From UBA2966 sp965242505 (GTDB lineage: Bacteria; Pseudomonadota; Alphaproteobacteria; UBA2966): DNA of 64,000 nt. The notes under the pieces are model-generated. The model made no database searches. It was not told the origin of the DNA and saw nothing but the letters and a program-made list of their open reading frames with translations. The DNA lies in contig OZ251449.1 in assembly GCA_965242505.1 (NCBI GenBank), forward strand, positions 1,488,001-1,552,000. The letters are read 5' to 3'. Shown here piece after piece: positions 1-9,339 of the stretch (positions are counted from its first letter, which is position 1; the number at the start of each line of letters is the position of its first letter). Position numbers and translations under genes: made by a program.

Positions 1-224
1 ACGGGATCCTCGTAGAGTTCCGCCCGGCGCCGATCCCGTTCGAGGGCGTTCTCGTAACCCCACATGTGGATGACCTCGTTCACGTTGCCGACCTCGGTGC
101 GGTACATGCCGATGAAGTCGCCGAGGATGCGCTGCTGCGGCTCGAGTCCCTCCTTCTCGAACATGTCGTAGAACGCGGGAATGGTTCCGGGCTTGAAGGT
201 ATAGGCGCGGTAGTCGACGATCAT
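1..224 (-). CDS. NIPSNAP family protein, C-terminus outside the window
   Basis: The minus-strand frame from the ATG at 224 begins MIVDYRAYTFKPGTIPAF and continues YDMFEKEGL ... LGDFIGMYRTEVG, then NEVIHMWGYENALER, which is the typical start of a NIPSNAP domain (short ferredoxin-like alpha/beta proteins of about 100 aa, function in bacteria unclear). A GGAGG lies about six bases upstream of the ATG, supporting this start. Only 74 codons are inside the window and the frame is open to position 1. It lies downstream of the hydantoinase-B gene on the same strand but is separated from it by a G/C-rich repeat block, so co-transcription is uncertain. Family recognition is from memory of the motif pattern. 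Confidence 0.8.
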   Translation of the reverse strand, partial: MIVDYRAYTFKPGTIPAFYDMFEKEGLEPQQRILGDFIGMYRTEVGNVNEVIHMWGYENALERDRRRAELYEDP

Positions 225-296
225 CCGATCCTCCAGGGTTGCATGAGACGTCCCGCAGGGTGGCCGTTCCCGGGGGATGCGCGCAAGCGCCTCACG

Positions 297-497
297 GGCG
301 GGCGGGCGCCTCCCTCCCGACCTCCCCCCTCTTTTCTCCCTCTCCCTTGCAGGGGGAGGGTCGGGGTGGGGGTCGCGCCGGGGGAGAGGGGCGCGAACGG
401 GGTCGGCGGCCGCGGTCCACCCCCCTCCCGACCTCCCCCCTGTCCAGGGGGGAGGAGTATCAATGGTCAGGGGGAGGGTCGGGGTGGGGGTCGCGCC
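297..497. repeat. G/C-rich dispersed repeat, two modules
   Basis: The 280-base gap between the NIPSNAP and hydantoinase-B genes is filled by two short palindromic modules: CTCCCTCTCCCTTGCAGGG-type hairpins followed by GGGTCGGGGTGGGGGTCGCG, and CCTCCCGACCTCCCCCCTG followed by its complement. The same modules recur near 12.6, 20.7, 25.9, 33.1, 48.4, 59.6, 61.7 and 63.4 kb. This copy lacks the outer GCATTTCTCATAC ends seen in the full element at 61634-61902. No gene is visible in the gap. Confidence 0.85.
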
Positions 498-504
498 TCG
501 ACGT

Positions 505-2094
505 TCAGGCGGCGGCCGGCTCGCCGTAGCCTCCGCCGCCGGCGGTCAGGAGGACGATCTTCTCGCCTCTCTTCAGGCGGTAATGCCCGCGGCCCTCGAT
601 CGTTTCCTCCGTCCCGTCCGCCGAGACGCGCCGCAACTCGTAGGGAGCGCCGTTCTCGCCCCCGAACAGGCCATAGGGCGGCACCTTGCAACGATCGAGC
701 ATGGCCGCGAACCTGGTGTCCTCGCCCAGCATCTCGTACACCCGCACGACGCCGTCGCCGCCCCGGCGGCGGCCGCGCCCTCCCGACCCGCGGCGCAGCG
801 CCTGCCTGGAGACGACGATGGGGTACTGCGCCTCGATCATCTCGGCCGGCGTGTTCATGACGTTGGCGAGGTTCACGCGCGTGGCCGACCAGCCGTCGCG
901 GTCGGCGCGTCCTCCCTCGCCGCCGCCGTGGGCCTCGTAGAAGGACCACCGGCGGCCGTCCGGCCACTGGCCGCTGAAGATGAGCACCGCCGCCGACGCC
1001 GAACCGCCCGCCGTCACGGCGTCGGGAACGCAGCGCGCCATCGCCCGCATGATCGCATCGACGCAGCGCTGCGACGTCTCGTGGTTGCCGAGGACGACGG
1101 GGTAGCCGTGCGGCGGATTCACGATCGAGCCCGGACGGGTGACCACCTTCACCGCGCGGAAGAACCCGTCGGCGTGGAAAATCTCGCGCCTGGAGATGGC
1201 CTTGACGAAGAACCCGGCGGCGGTCGCGGCGAGCGACGGCGTCGCGTTCACCGGCGCCTCGACCGCGTCGTCCGATGCGCTGAAATCGAAGGTCGCGTCG
1301 TCGCCGTCGATGGCGACCCTGACGCGGATGGCGACGCGCCCGCCGTCGGGACCGACGTCGTCCATGTGGTCCTCGCCCTCGTAGACGCCGTCCGGCAGGG
1401 CGCGGATCGCCGCGCGCGTCTGTTCCTCGGTCAGGTCGTCGAGCTTCTCCACGACGGCCTTGAAGGTCTCGGGGCCATGGGTCTCGAACAGGGCGCGCAG
1501 GCGCGCGTCCGCCACCCGCGTGGCGGCGGCCTGGGCGAGCATGTCGCCCCGGATGACGTCGGGGGTGCGGACGTTGGCGAGCAGGAGGCCGAGCATCTCC
1601 TCGACGGGCTCGTCGTCGGCGAAGAACCGGGTCGGCGGAATACGGAAACCGTCCTGCCAGATGTCCGTCGCATGCGCCGTGTAGCTGCCGGGCGTCGCGC
1701 CGCCGATGTCCTCCCAGTGGGCGAGCGAGACCGCGAAGGCGAGCAGCTCGCCCTCGTGGAAGACGGGCCGCACCGCCTTCACGTCGGGCAGGTGGTTGCC
1801 GCCGACCTCGGGCAGGTTGAGATACCAGACGTCGCCGGGCGCCAGCTTCTCCCGGCCCACCGCCTTGAGGAACTCGCGCGCCGCGAACCCCATGACGCCG
1901 AGATGGATGGGAATGTCGCGGCCCTGCGCGATGACCCCGCCGTCGGCGGCGGTCAGGGCGGAGGAATGATCCCCCGCCTCGCGCAACAACGGGGACCGCG
2001 CCGCCCGCATGACGACGAGCGACATCTCCTCGGCGATGGACGCCAGGGCCTGGCGGACCACCTCCACCGTGAAGACGTCGGGTCGTTCCGTCAT
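505..2094 (-). CDS. hydantoinase B / 5-oxoprolinase-type protein (HyuB family)
   Basis: The 529-aa product, from the ATG of MTERPDVFTVEVVRQ, is full length for the HyuB family (500-600 aa). These proteins form the B subunit of ATP-dependent N-methylhydantoinases, acetone or acetophenone carboxylases and related enzymes; the substrate cannot be read from sequence. Visible family landmarks are the N-terminal block with DHSSAL and IHLGVMG, the PGDVWYLNLPEVGGNHLPD block, NHETSQRCVD, and the C-terminal GGGGYGEP. Unlike the pair at 55.8-59.5 kb, no A subunit is adjacent. The nearest other HyuA is an orphan at 14333-16336. A longer antisense-looking frame continues upstream but has no family character. 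The repeat block follows its stop codon directly. Confidence 0.9.
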   Translation of the reverse strand: MTERPDVFTVEVVRQALASIAEEMSLVVMRAARSPLLREAGDHSSALTAADGGVIAQGRDIPIHLGVMGFAAREFLKAVGREKLAPGDVWYLNLPEVGGNHLPDVKAVRPVFHEGELLAFAVSLAHWEDIGGATPGSYTAHATDIWQDGFRIPPTRFFADDEPVEEMLGLLLANVRTPDVIRGDMLAQAAATRVADARLRALFETHGPETFKAVVEKLDDLTEEQTRAAIRALPDGVYEGEDHMDDVGPDGGRVAIRVRVAIDGDDATFDFSASDDAVEAPVNATPSLAATAAGFFVKAISRREIFHADGFFRAVKVVTRPGSIVNPPHGYPVVLGNHETSQRCVDAIMRAMARCVPDAVTAGGSASAAVLIFSGQWPDGRRWSFYEAHGGGEGGRADRDGWSATRVNLANVMNTPAEMIEAQYPIVVSRQALRRGSGGRGRRRGGDGVVRVYEMLGEDTRFAAMLDRCKVPPYGLFGGENGAPYELRRVSADGTEETIEGRGHYRLKRGEKIVLLTAGGGGYGEPAAA

Positions 2095-2227
2095 GGCGTT
2101 CCTCTCGGGGAGACCCGGCGCCGGACCGCCGCGCCGACGACCCCGGAGCCTCCCTCCCCCACCTCGGGGCCCGGGTCCGACGGACGTCCGATCCATGACG
2201 GCGGCGGCTCCGCGAATCGGGGGGCGG

Positions 2228-2257
2228 TTGCGCCCTCCGCTCATGGGAAGATATACC
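2228..2257 (+). promoter_or_regulatory. candidate sigma70 promoter of the DUF1302-P450 cluster
   Basis: TTGCGC (2228-2233) and TATACC (2252-2257) are 18 bp apart, in the 237-base divergent gap between hydantoinase B and the DUF1302 gene, about 75 bases before the ATG. Each hexamer matches the consensus at four of six positions. Apart from this site I see nothing in the gap. Confidence 0.4.
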
Positions 2258-2331
2258 ATACGGCGGCCGCGCGGCGGACCGTAGGGAGGATGCGGCGTCG
2301 GTCGAGGACGGGAACGAAGGGAACGACGAAC

Positions 2332-4452
2332 ATGAACGAAGCGCGGCGGACGGCCTTCGCGCCGACCTGGGCGATCGTCGTCGGCGGATTGCTGTGCGCG
2401 GTCCCGTCGGCGCACGCGGCGGAGTTCGCCTCCGGCGAGCTCCGGGGGAGCTTCGACGTAACCCTGTCGCACGGCGCGACCTGGCGCACGGGCAAGCGCA
2501 AGGATTCGCTGACCGGCCTCAACTCCGACGACGGCGGCCGCAACTACGGCCGCGGCCTCGTCAGCAACACTTCCAAGGCGACCGGCGAGCTCGAGCTCGA
2601 GTACGGCGACTTCGGCGCCTTCGCCCGCGTGAACGGATTCGTCGACTTCGAGAACGAGAACGGCCGCCGCGAGCACCGCCCGTTGACCGACGACGCGAAG
2701 GAGCTGGTCGGCAAGGACCTCGAGGCGCTCGACCTCTACGTGACCGGCGCGTTCGACGCCGGCGACGCGGCGATCGACGCGCGGCTCGGCAACCACGTGC
2801 TCAACTGGGGCGAGAGCACGTTCATCCAGAACGGCGTCAACGTCATCAACCCGTTCGACGTGAGCAAGCTGCGCACGCCGGGCGCGGAGCTGCGCGACGC
2901 GCTGGAGCCGGTCCCCCTGGTCTCGGCGACGGCGGCCCCGACGCCCGCGCTGTCGCTGGAGGGCTTCTATCAGCTCGCCTGGAAGAAGACCGAGATCGAT
3001 CCGACGGGCTCCTACTTCTCGACCAACGACTACGTGGGCGCGGGCGGGGACACCGCGTATATCTCCGACGAACGGTTCGAACCCTTCCTCACCGACATGG
3101 GCGGCCCCACGCCCGGCAGCAGCCTCGACGCGCTCACGCCGGTCATCAACGCCGACCTCGCCGCCTTCGCGGCGACGCCCGCGGGAACGGCCCTGAAGAT
3201 GGATTGCCGCCTCGCGAGCGCGGCCCCGACCTTCAGCGGATCGGACTGCCTCCGTTTCCGCCGCGGCTTCCTGAGCGTGCCGCGCGGCCCGGATCGCGAA
3301 CCCGGCGACTCCGGCCAGTGGGGGATCGCGGCGCGTTATCTGGCCGAGAACCTGAACGACACCGAGTTCGGCTTCTACTTCATCAACCGTCACAGCAGAC
3401 TGCCGCTCGCCAGCGCCATGTACAGCCCGCCGGAAGGCTATCGGCGCGGCCTCGCGGCGGCGAGCGCGGTGAGCGCGGCCGATTCCAACACCGTCGCGGC
3501 GATCAGGTCGCAGGTCGCCCCGCTGGTCACACAGGGAGTCACCCAGGCCGTCAGGCGACAGATCGCGGAAGCGGTCGCCGCGGCCGTCCCCCCCGGGACC
3601 CCGCAATCGGTGATCGACAGCCAGATCGCCGCCCGGCTCGCGCTGCCGGAGACCCGGCAGCAAATAACCGCCGAAATCGAAAGCCAGGTCCGGAGCCAAG
3701 TGGAGGCGTCGGCCGGCGGCGCGGCGAGCGCTCTCGCGATCGACCACTACGGAGACACCGCGAGGTACTTCGTCGAGTATCCGGAAGACCTGAAGGTCTT
3801 CGGCGTCAGCTTCAGCACCCAGCTCGGGGCCTCGGGCTGGGCGCTGCAAGGAGAATACTCGTTCCATCCCGACACGCCGTTGCAGAGAACGGAAGCGTCC
3901 CTGTTCGCGGAAGGCCTCCGTCCTCTGACGGAGGCCTTGCGGGGAAGGGACACGCAGGAGCTGGAGGCCAAGCTCGGCACCCGGCTCCAGGGCTACGTCG
4001 AGCGCGACGTAAGCCAGTTCCAGGTCACCGCCACCAAGGTGTTCGGCCCCGTCGCCGGCGCCGACGGGATGGCGTTCATCACCGAAGCGGCGGTCATGCA
4101 CGTGCACGACATGCCGGACAAGGTCGCCACGCCGCTCGACACCGGCGGCATCGGCGACGAGATCGCCGACGCCACCTCGTTCGGCTATCGGGCCGCCGCG
4201 CGGCTCGACTACAACAACGCGATCGGCGCGGCGCGGCTTTCTCCCTACGCGCAGTTCCAGCACGACGTGAACGGCAGCAGCCCCAGCCCGAGCGGGCCGT
4301 TCGTGGAGGGCCGCACGGTGCTGACCCTCGGGGTGAACGTGAGCTACCTCGAGCGCTGGCAGGGGAACCTGAGCTACACCATGCATGGCGGCGGCAACAA
4401 CCAGTTGAGCGACCGCGACTTCATCGCCGCCTCCGTCAAGTACTCGTTCTGA
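2332..4452 (+). CDS. DUF1302 family outer-membrane protein
   Basis: The 706-aa protein has a signal peptide (about residues 1-29, cleavage near PSAHA-AEF) and a long beta-rich body beginning with FDVTLSHGATWRT and LEYGDFGAFARVNGF and ending in Phe after VKYSF, as beta-barrel outer-membrane proteins do. These are hallmarks of DUF1302, a family encoded beside DUF1329, YCF48-like and RND/MMPL genes in many proteobacteria, exactly the order here. The likely role is the outer-membrane part of a lipid or hydrophobic-compound handling system, not proven. About residues 385-470 form an Ala/Gln/Val-rich helical stretch (repeated SQVAPLV, QQITAEIESQV, RSQVEAS) that looks like an inserted amphipathic helix hairpin. 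It leads the cluster that runs to 12546. Confidence 0.85.
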   Translation: MNEARRTAFAPTWAIVVGGLLCAVPSAHAAEFASGELRGSFDVTLSHGATWRTGKRKDSLTGLNSDDGGRNYGRGLVSNTSKATGELELEYGDFGAFARVNGFVDFENENGRREHRPLTDDAKELVGKDLEALDLYVTGAFDAGDAAIDARLGNHVLNWGESTFIQNGVNVINPFDVSKLRTPGAELRDALEPVPLVSATAAPTPALSLEGFYQLAWKKTEIDPTGSYFSTNDYVGAGGDTAYISDERFEPFLTDMGGPTPGSSLDALTPVINADLAAFAATPAGTALKMDCRLASAAPTFSGSDCLRFRRGFLSVPRGPDREPGDSGQWGIAARYLAENLNDTEFGFYFINRHSRLPLASAMYSPPEGYRRGLAAASAVSAADSNTVAAIRSQVAPLVTQGVTQAVRRQIAEAVAAAVPPGTPQSVIDSQIAARLALPETRQQITAEIESQVRSQVEASAGGAASALAIDHYGDTARYFVEYPEDLKVFGVSFSTQLGASGWALQGEYSFHPDTPLQRTEASLFAEGLRPLTEALRGRDTQELEAKLGTRLQGYVERDVSQFQVTATKVFGPVAGADGMAFITEAAVMHVHDMPDKVATPLDTGGIGDEIADATSFGYRAAARLDYNNAIGAARLSPYAQFQHDVNGSSPSPSGPFVEGRTVLTLGVNVSYLERWQGNLSYTMHGGGNNQLSDRDFIAASVKYSF

Positions 4453-4471
4453 GCGCCGGGGGACCACGCGC

Positions 4472-5833
4472 ATGAACACGTCCACCCTTCGATCCGCCGC
4501 CGCCCTCGTTCTCGGGTGCGCCCTCGCCCTTCCCGCCGCCGCCGAGATCCCGGCCGACGAGATCGCGCGGCTCGGCCGCGACCTCACCCCGCTCGGAGGG
4601 GAGCGGGCGGGCAACGCCGACGGAACCATCCCGGAGTGGACCGGCGGCATCGCGGAACCGCCGGCCGGCTACGAGCCCGGCGAGCACCATCGCGACCCGT
4701 ACGCCGACGACCGGCCGCTCTTCGTCATCGACGCGGCCAACCTCGACGAGCACGGCGACCGCCTCTCGGTCGGACACCGGCGCATGCTGGAGACCTATCC
4801 GACGTTCCGGATGCCGGTCTATCCAACCCGGCGCAGCGCCGCCGCGCCGCAGCGGATCTACGACGCCACCCGGCGAGTCGCGGCCACCGCCAGGCTCGTG
4901 GACGACGGCAACGGCGTCGACGGGGCGGTGATCGGCATTCCGTTCCCGATCCCGAGGAACGGCCTCGAGGTGATCTGGAACCACCTGCTGCGCTACCGGG
5001 GAGAGACGGTCGAGTGCGTCGTCGGCCAGGCGGCGGTGACCCGCGGCGGCGCCTACACGATGGTCAAGTACGGCCTCGAGGTCGAACTGCGCTATTCGCT
5101 GCCGGGCATGACCCTGGAGCGGCTCGACAACACGATGATCCTCTTCAAGCAGAGGGTGCTGGCGCCGGCGCGCCTCGCGGGCGACATCCTGCTGGTGCAC
5201 GAGACCATGAACCAGGTTCGCGAACCCCGGAACGCCTGGACCTACAATCCCGGCCAGCGGCGGGTGCGGCGCGCCCCGAACGTCGCCTACGACAACCCCG
5301 GCACCACCTCGGACGGGCTGCGGACCGCCGACCAGTTCGACATGTTCAACGGCGCGGTCGACCGCTACGACTGGCGGCTCGTCGGCAAGCGCGAGATCTA
5401 CGCGCCGTACAACGCCTACCGGCTGCACAGCGACGAACTCTCCTTCGACGACATCCTCACCCCCCTGCACGTCAATCCGGAACACCTGCGCTACGAGCTG
5501 CGCCGGACGTGGGTGGTGGAGGCGACCCTCAAGGAGGGAGCGCGCCACATCTACAAGCGGCGCACCTTCTACGTCGACGAGGACTCGTGGCAGATCCTGG
5601 TCGCGGACGTCTACGACAACCGCGACGAGCTGTGGCGGGTGTCGGAAGGCCACGTCATCAACTACTACGAGAAGCCGCTGATCTGGCCGACCCTGGAAGT
5701 GCATACCGACCTCCAGGCGGGGCGCTATCTCGCCCTGGGCCTCGACAACGAGTTCGACATGTGCGTCTACGACGTGGCGATCACCTCCCGCGACTTCACC
5801 CCCGCCGCCTTGCGCCGCGAGGGCCGACGGTGA
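4472..5833 (+). CDS. DUF1329 family protein
   Basis: The 453-aa protein has a clear signal peptide (about residues 1-24, cleavage after LPAAA) and the DUF1329 pattern: LTPLGGERAGNADGTIPEW near the mature N-terminus, YPTFRMPVYPTRRSAA, and a C-terminal half of alternating beta strands with RRTWVVEATLKEG and YKRRTFYVDEDSW. The family is periplasmic or lipoprotein-like, with a LolA/LolB-like fold suggested for parts of it, and is nearly always encoded next to DUF1302. It starts 19 bases after the DUF1302 stop, so the two are very probably co-transcribed. Function is inferred only from this pairing: carrying a hydrophobic ligand between the inner-membrane transporter and the outer-membrane barrel. 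Confidence 0.85.
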   Translation: MNTSTLRSAAALVLGCALALPAAAEIPADEIARLGRDLTPLGGERAGNADGTIPEWTGGIAEPPAGYEPGEHHRDPYADDRPLFVIDAANLDEHGDRLSVGHRRMLETYPTFRMPVYPTRRSAAAPQRIYDATRRVAATARLVDDGNGVDGAVIGIPFPIPRNGLEVIWNHLLRYRGETVECVVGQAAVTRGGAYTMVKYGLEVELRYSLPGMTLERLDNTMILFKQRVLAPARLAGDILLVHETMNQVREPRNAWTYNPGQRRVRRAPNVAYDNPGTTSDGLRTADQFDMFNGAVDRYDWRLVGKREIYAPYNAYRLHSDELSFDDILTPLHVNPEHLRYELRRTWVVEATLKEGARHIYKRRTFYVDEDSWQILVADVYDNRDELWRVSEGHVINYYEKPLIWPTLEVHTDLQAGRYLALGLDNEFDMCVYDVAITSRDFTPAALRREGRR

Positions 5834-5924
5834 GCCCGGCCTCGGCGCGGTCCGCCCACTGACTCCCCGCTCCGTGCGCCGGAGACCGGACCGGGCGAAC
5901 CCGCATCCACGCGCCGGCGCCGGC

Positions 5925-6920
5925 ATGGCGCGCCGGGAAGGGCCGGCGTTTCGCAGCGCGGCTCGCATGGCGGCTCGCGCCGCGCTGATCGTCTGCCCCT
6001 GGCTGGCGCTCCTCCCCGCCGACGGCGCGGGCGCGGAACCCATACCCGCCGCCGCGGCGCCGCTCGCGATCGAATCCCTCCTGCTCGACGGGGCGGCGGC
6101 CGGTTCGCGGCTGGTCGTGGTCGGCGAACGCGGCCATATCCTCGTCTCCACCGACGACGGCGAGAGCTGGACGCAGTCCCGCGTCCCCGTCCGCGCCCTG
6201 TTGACGGCTGTGCACATGCACGACGACCGCCTCGGCTGGGCGGTCGGGCACGACGCGGCGATCCTGCGCACCGGCGACGGCGGCGCGACGTGGGAGCTGG
6301 TCCACTACGCGCCGGAGGAGGAGCGGCCCCTGCTCGACGTGTGGTTCCGGGACGCGCGCACCGGCTTCGCGGTAGGGGCCTACGGCTATTTCCTGGCGAC
6401 CGGCGACGGCGGCGACACCTGGACCGCGCGCGCGATCGGCGATGACGACTTCCACCTGAACGCCCTGGCGTCGGCCGGAGGCGGACGGCTGTTCATCGCG
6501 GCGGAGGCGGGGGCCGCGTACCGCTCCGACGACGGCGGCGAGACGTGGCGAGCGCTGTCGCCTCCCTACCGCGGCTCCTGGTTCGGCGCGCTGGCGCTGG
6601 ACCGGAACCGGGTGCTGCTGTTCGGGCTGCGGGGCCGTCTGCTGCGCTCCGACGACGCGGGAGAGAGCTGGACGCGGGTGGCCACGGGGACTCACGCGAC
6701 CCTGACCAACGCCGTCCGGGCGCCTCCCGGACAGGCCGATCGGGTATTGATCGTCGGTCTCGAAGGGACCCTGCTCGCCAGCCGCGACGGGGGACGCGAC
6801 CCGACGCTCGAACGACTCGCCTCGCGCCAGGGCATCTCGGCCGCGCTCCCCCTCGCCGGCGGCGACGTACTGCTGATCGGCGAGTTCGGCGTCCGGCGCC
6901 GGGGCGCGGCCGCCGAGTAG
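5925..6920 (+). CDS. YCF48/BNR-repeat beta-propeller protein
   Basis: Up to 331 aa. Six propeller-blade motifs of the Asp-box type are visible: STDDGESWTQS, RTGDGGATWEL, ATGDGGDTWTA, RSDDGGETWRA, RSDDAGESWTR and a degenerate last one. This is the YCF48/photosystem-II-assembly-like propeller that accompanies DUF1302, DUF1329 and MMPL genes; here it has nothing to do with photosynthesis. A signal peptide (MAARAALIVCPWLALLPADG, starting at the ATG at 5967) suggests periplasmic location. The start is uncertain: GTG 5874, ATG 5925 and ATG 5967 are all in frame and none has a good ribosome site; 5967 gives the cleanest signal peptide. It ends eight bases before the transporter start. Confidence 0.85.
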   Translation: MARREGPAFRSAARMAARAALIVCPWLALLPADGAGAEPIPAAAAPLAIESLLLDGAAAGSRLVVVGERGHILVSTDDGESWTQSRVPVRALLTAVHMHDDRLGWAVGHDAAILRTGDGGATWELVHYAPEEERPLLDVWFRDARTGFAVGAYGYFLATGDGGDTWTARAIGDDDFHLNALASAGGGRLFIAAEAGAAYRSDDGGETWRALSPPYRGSWFGALALDRNRVLLFGLRGRLLRSDDAGESWTRVATGTHATLTNAVRAPPGQADRVLIVGLEGTLLASRDGGRDPTLERLASRQGISAALPLAGGDVLLIGEFGVRRRGAAAE

Positions 6921-6928
6921 GTCTCCCG

Positions 6929-9307
6929 ATGCCGGATCCCGACGCGACCGCCCCGCCCCCCCAGCGGGCCTCGCTCGCCGACCGCGCCGAGCGGCTGCTG
7001 TTCGCCCGCCGCCGCCTCGTGCTCGCCGCGTTCGGGCTCGCCACCCTGGCGCTGGCCTCGCTCGCGGCCGGCCTCCGGATCGACGCCGGCTTCACCAAGC
7101 AGGCGCCGCTCGGGCACGAGTACATGCGCGCCTTCCTCGAGCATCGCGACGAGTTCGGCGGGGCCGACCGGGTGGTGATCGCCGTCGTCGCCAGGGACGG
7201 CGACATGTTCACTCCCGGGTTCTTCGAGGTGCTGCGCGAGGTCACCGACGCGGTGTTCTTCCTGCCCGGCGTGGACCGCGCCCAGGTCTACTCCGTACTC
7301 ACCCCGAACGTGCGCTTCATCGAGGTGGTGGAAGACGGCATCGCCGCCGGCGACGTGGCGCCCGCCGATTTTGAGCCGACCCCGGCTGGCCTCGCCCGGG
7401 TGCGCGAGAACATCATCAAGGCCCGCCTCGTCGGCCGCCTCGTGGCGAACGACTTCAGCGGAGCGATCGTGAGCGCCAAGCTCCAGGAATTCCACCCCGA
7501 CACCGGCGAGCGACTCGACTATCTGGAGGTCGCGGACTCCCTGGAGCGCATCCGCCGCGACGCGCTGGCGCATGCCGAGGGAAGCGCGGCCGTGGACGTC
7601 CACATCGTCGGCTTCGCCAAGGCGATGGGAGACATCGCGGCGGGGGCGGCCAGGGTGGCGGCGTTCTTCGGCATCGCCTTCCTCGTCACCGCCCTGTTCG
7701 TGTACGCCTACACCCGCTCGCTCCGCTTCACCGCGGTCCCGCTCGCCTGCTCCCTGATCGCGGTGGTGTGGCAGCTCGGCGCGGTCTCCGGGATCGGACT
7801 CGGCATCGATCCGATGTCCATGCTGGTGCCGTTCCTGGTGTTCGCCATCGGGGTGAGCCACGGGGTGCAGATGGTGAGCGCGGCGCGCGCCGAGATGATC
7901 GAAGGCGCCGACGCCCCCGACGCGGCGCGGGCCGCCTTCCGCCGCCTGCTGCTGCCCGGATCGGTGGCCCTGGCCTCCGACTCCGTCGGATTCATCGCCA
8001 TCTCGCTCATCGAGGTGCGGGTCATTCAGGAAATCGCCCTCACGGCGAGCGTCGGGGTGGCTGCGATCATCCTCACCAACCTGGCGCTGCTGCCGGTGCT
8101 GCTCTCGTATCTCGAGATGGACGACCGCGAACGCCGGGCCGCGGGCGATCTCGACCGGCGGCTACGGCCGCTGTGGTCGCGAGTCGCGCGGCTGGCGCAT
8201 CGCAAGCCCGCCGCGGCGGCGATCGTGGTGGCCGCGCTGGCGATGGCGGCCGCGGCGCGTCCCGCGACCGAGGTCCGGGTCGGCGACGAGCAGCGCGGCG
8301 TACCGGAGCTGCGCCCGGACTCCGTATACAACCTCGACACCGCCGCCATCGCCGAACGCTTCGACATCGGGGTGGACGTGCTGACGGTGATCGCGGAGAC
8401 GGTGGCGGAAGGCTGCATCGACCACGAGGTGATGAGCACCCTCGACGACTTCGAATGGCGCATGCGCAACGTCGACGGCGTGCGGTCGGCGCGCGGGCTC
8501 GCCGGGGTGGCGCGCGGGATAAACGCCGGCTGGAACGAGGGCAGCCTCAAGTGGCGGACGCTGCCGCGCAACCGATACATGCTCGTGCAGGCGGTGTCCC
8601 CGGCGCCGACCTCCAGCGGCCTGCTGAACACGGATTGCAGCGTGATGCCGGTGTACGTCTACACCGCCGATCACAAGGCGGAGACCATCGAACGCGTCGT
8701 CGCGGCGGTGAAGGCGTTCCAGGCCGAGAACCCGAACGAGCGCATCACCTTCCGGCTCGCCGCGGGCAACGTCGGGGTAATGGCCGCGACCAACGAGGAG
8801 GTCGAGGCGTCGCAGTTCCCGATCCTCGGCTACGTGTACGCCGCGGTGATCGCCCTCTGCCTGCTCTCCTTCCGCTCGGCGGCGGCCACCGTGTGCATCG
8901 TCGCGCCGCTCGCGGCGGTCTCCCTCCTCTCCTACGCGCTGATGGCGGCGCTCGAGATCGGGCTCAAGATATCCACCCTGCCGGTGGTGGCGCTCGGAGT
9001 GGGGATCGGCGTGGACTACGGCATCTACATCTACGGACGGCTGCGCGCCCATCTCGCCGAGGGACTCGACTTCGCCGCCGCCTACGAGCGGACCCTGGCC
9101 ACGGCCGGCGCGGGCGTGACGCTCACCGGGCTGACCCTGGCGGCGGGAGTCGCGACGTGGATCGCGGCGCCGCTGAAGTTCCAGGCCGACATGGGCACGG
9201 TGCTGACGTTCATGTTCCTCGTCAACATGGTCGGCGCCGTCGTTCTGCTGCCCGCCCTCGGAGCGTGGCTGGTCCGGACGAAGGCTCCAAAGCCGCCCTC
9301 GCGATAG
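6929..9307 (+). CDS. MMPL/RND-superfamily transporter
   Basis: The 792-aa inner-membrane protein has two repeats of one TM helix, a large periplasmic loop and a five-helix bundle, the layout of RND/MMPL lipid exporters. TM blocks include LVLAAFGLATLALASLAAGL at the N-terminus, the bundle from IAAGAARVAAFFGIAFLVTAL through LTNLALLPVLL, and the C-terminal bundle from FPILGYVYAAVIALCLLSF to VGAVVLLPALGAWL. VPFLVFAIGVSHGVQM and VALGVGIGVDYGIY are the conserved TM4/TM10 family motifs. It follows the propeller gene by eight bases and precedes a sulfotransferase gene. It most plausibly moves a lipid or other hydrophobic product and works with the DUF1302/DUF1329/YCF48 proteins; the substrate is unknown. 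Confidence 0.9.
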   Translation: MPDPDATAPPPQRASLADRAERLLFARRRLVLAAFGLATLALASLAAGLRIDAGFTKQAPLGHEYMRAFLEHRDEFGGADRVVIAVVARDGDMFTPGFFEVLREVTDAVFFLPGVDRAQVYSVLTPNVRFIEVVEDGIAAGDVAPADFEPTPAGLARVRENIIKARLVGRLVANDFSGAIVSAKLQEFHPDTGERLDYLEVADSLERIRRDALAHAEGSAAVDVHIVGFAKAMGDIAAGAARVAAFFGIAFLVTALFVYAYTRSLRFTAVPLACSLIAVVWQLGAVSGIGLGIDPMSMLVPFLVFAIGVSHGVQMVSAARAEMIEGADAPDAARAAFRRLLLPGSVALASDSVGFIAISLIEVRVIQEIALTASVGVAAIILTNLALLPVLLSYLEMDDRERRAAGDLDRRLRPLWSRVARLAHRKPAAAAIVVAALAMAAAARPATEVRVGDEQRGVPELRPDSVYNLDTAAIAERFDIGVDVLTVIAETVAEGCIDHEVMSTLDDFEWRMRNVDGVRSARGLAGVARGINAGWNEGSLKWRTLPRNRYMLVQAVSPAPTSSGLLNTDCSVMPVYVYTADHKAETIERVVAAVKAFQAENPNERITFRLAAGNVGVMAATNEEVEASQFPILGYVYAAVIALCLLSFRSAAATVCIVAPLAAVSLLSYALMAALEIGLKISTLPVVALGVGIGVDYGIYIYGRLRAHLAEGLDFAAAYERTLATAGAGVTLTGLTLAAGVATWIAAPLKFQADMGTVLTFMFLVNMVGAVVLLPALGAWLVRTKAPKPPSR

Positions 9308-9339
9308 CCAACGGCGGCCGGAACCGCCATACTCATCCC

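Noticed and set aside
300..500. Dispersed G/C hairpins as rho-independent terminators
   Set aside because: They lack U-tracts and occur in both orientations irrespective of flanking gene direction; treated as repeats.
505..4650. Very long open frame on the minus strand continuing upstream of hydantoinase B
   Set aside because: The part beyond 2094 is antisense to DUF1302/DUF1329, with an Arg/Gly/Val/His composition and no family motif; long antisense frames are expected in DNA this G/C-rich.
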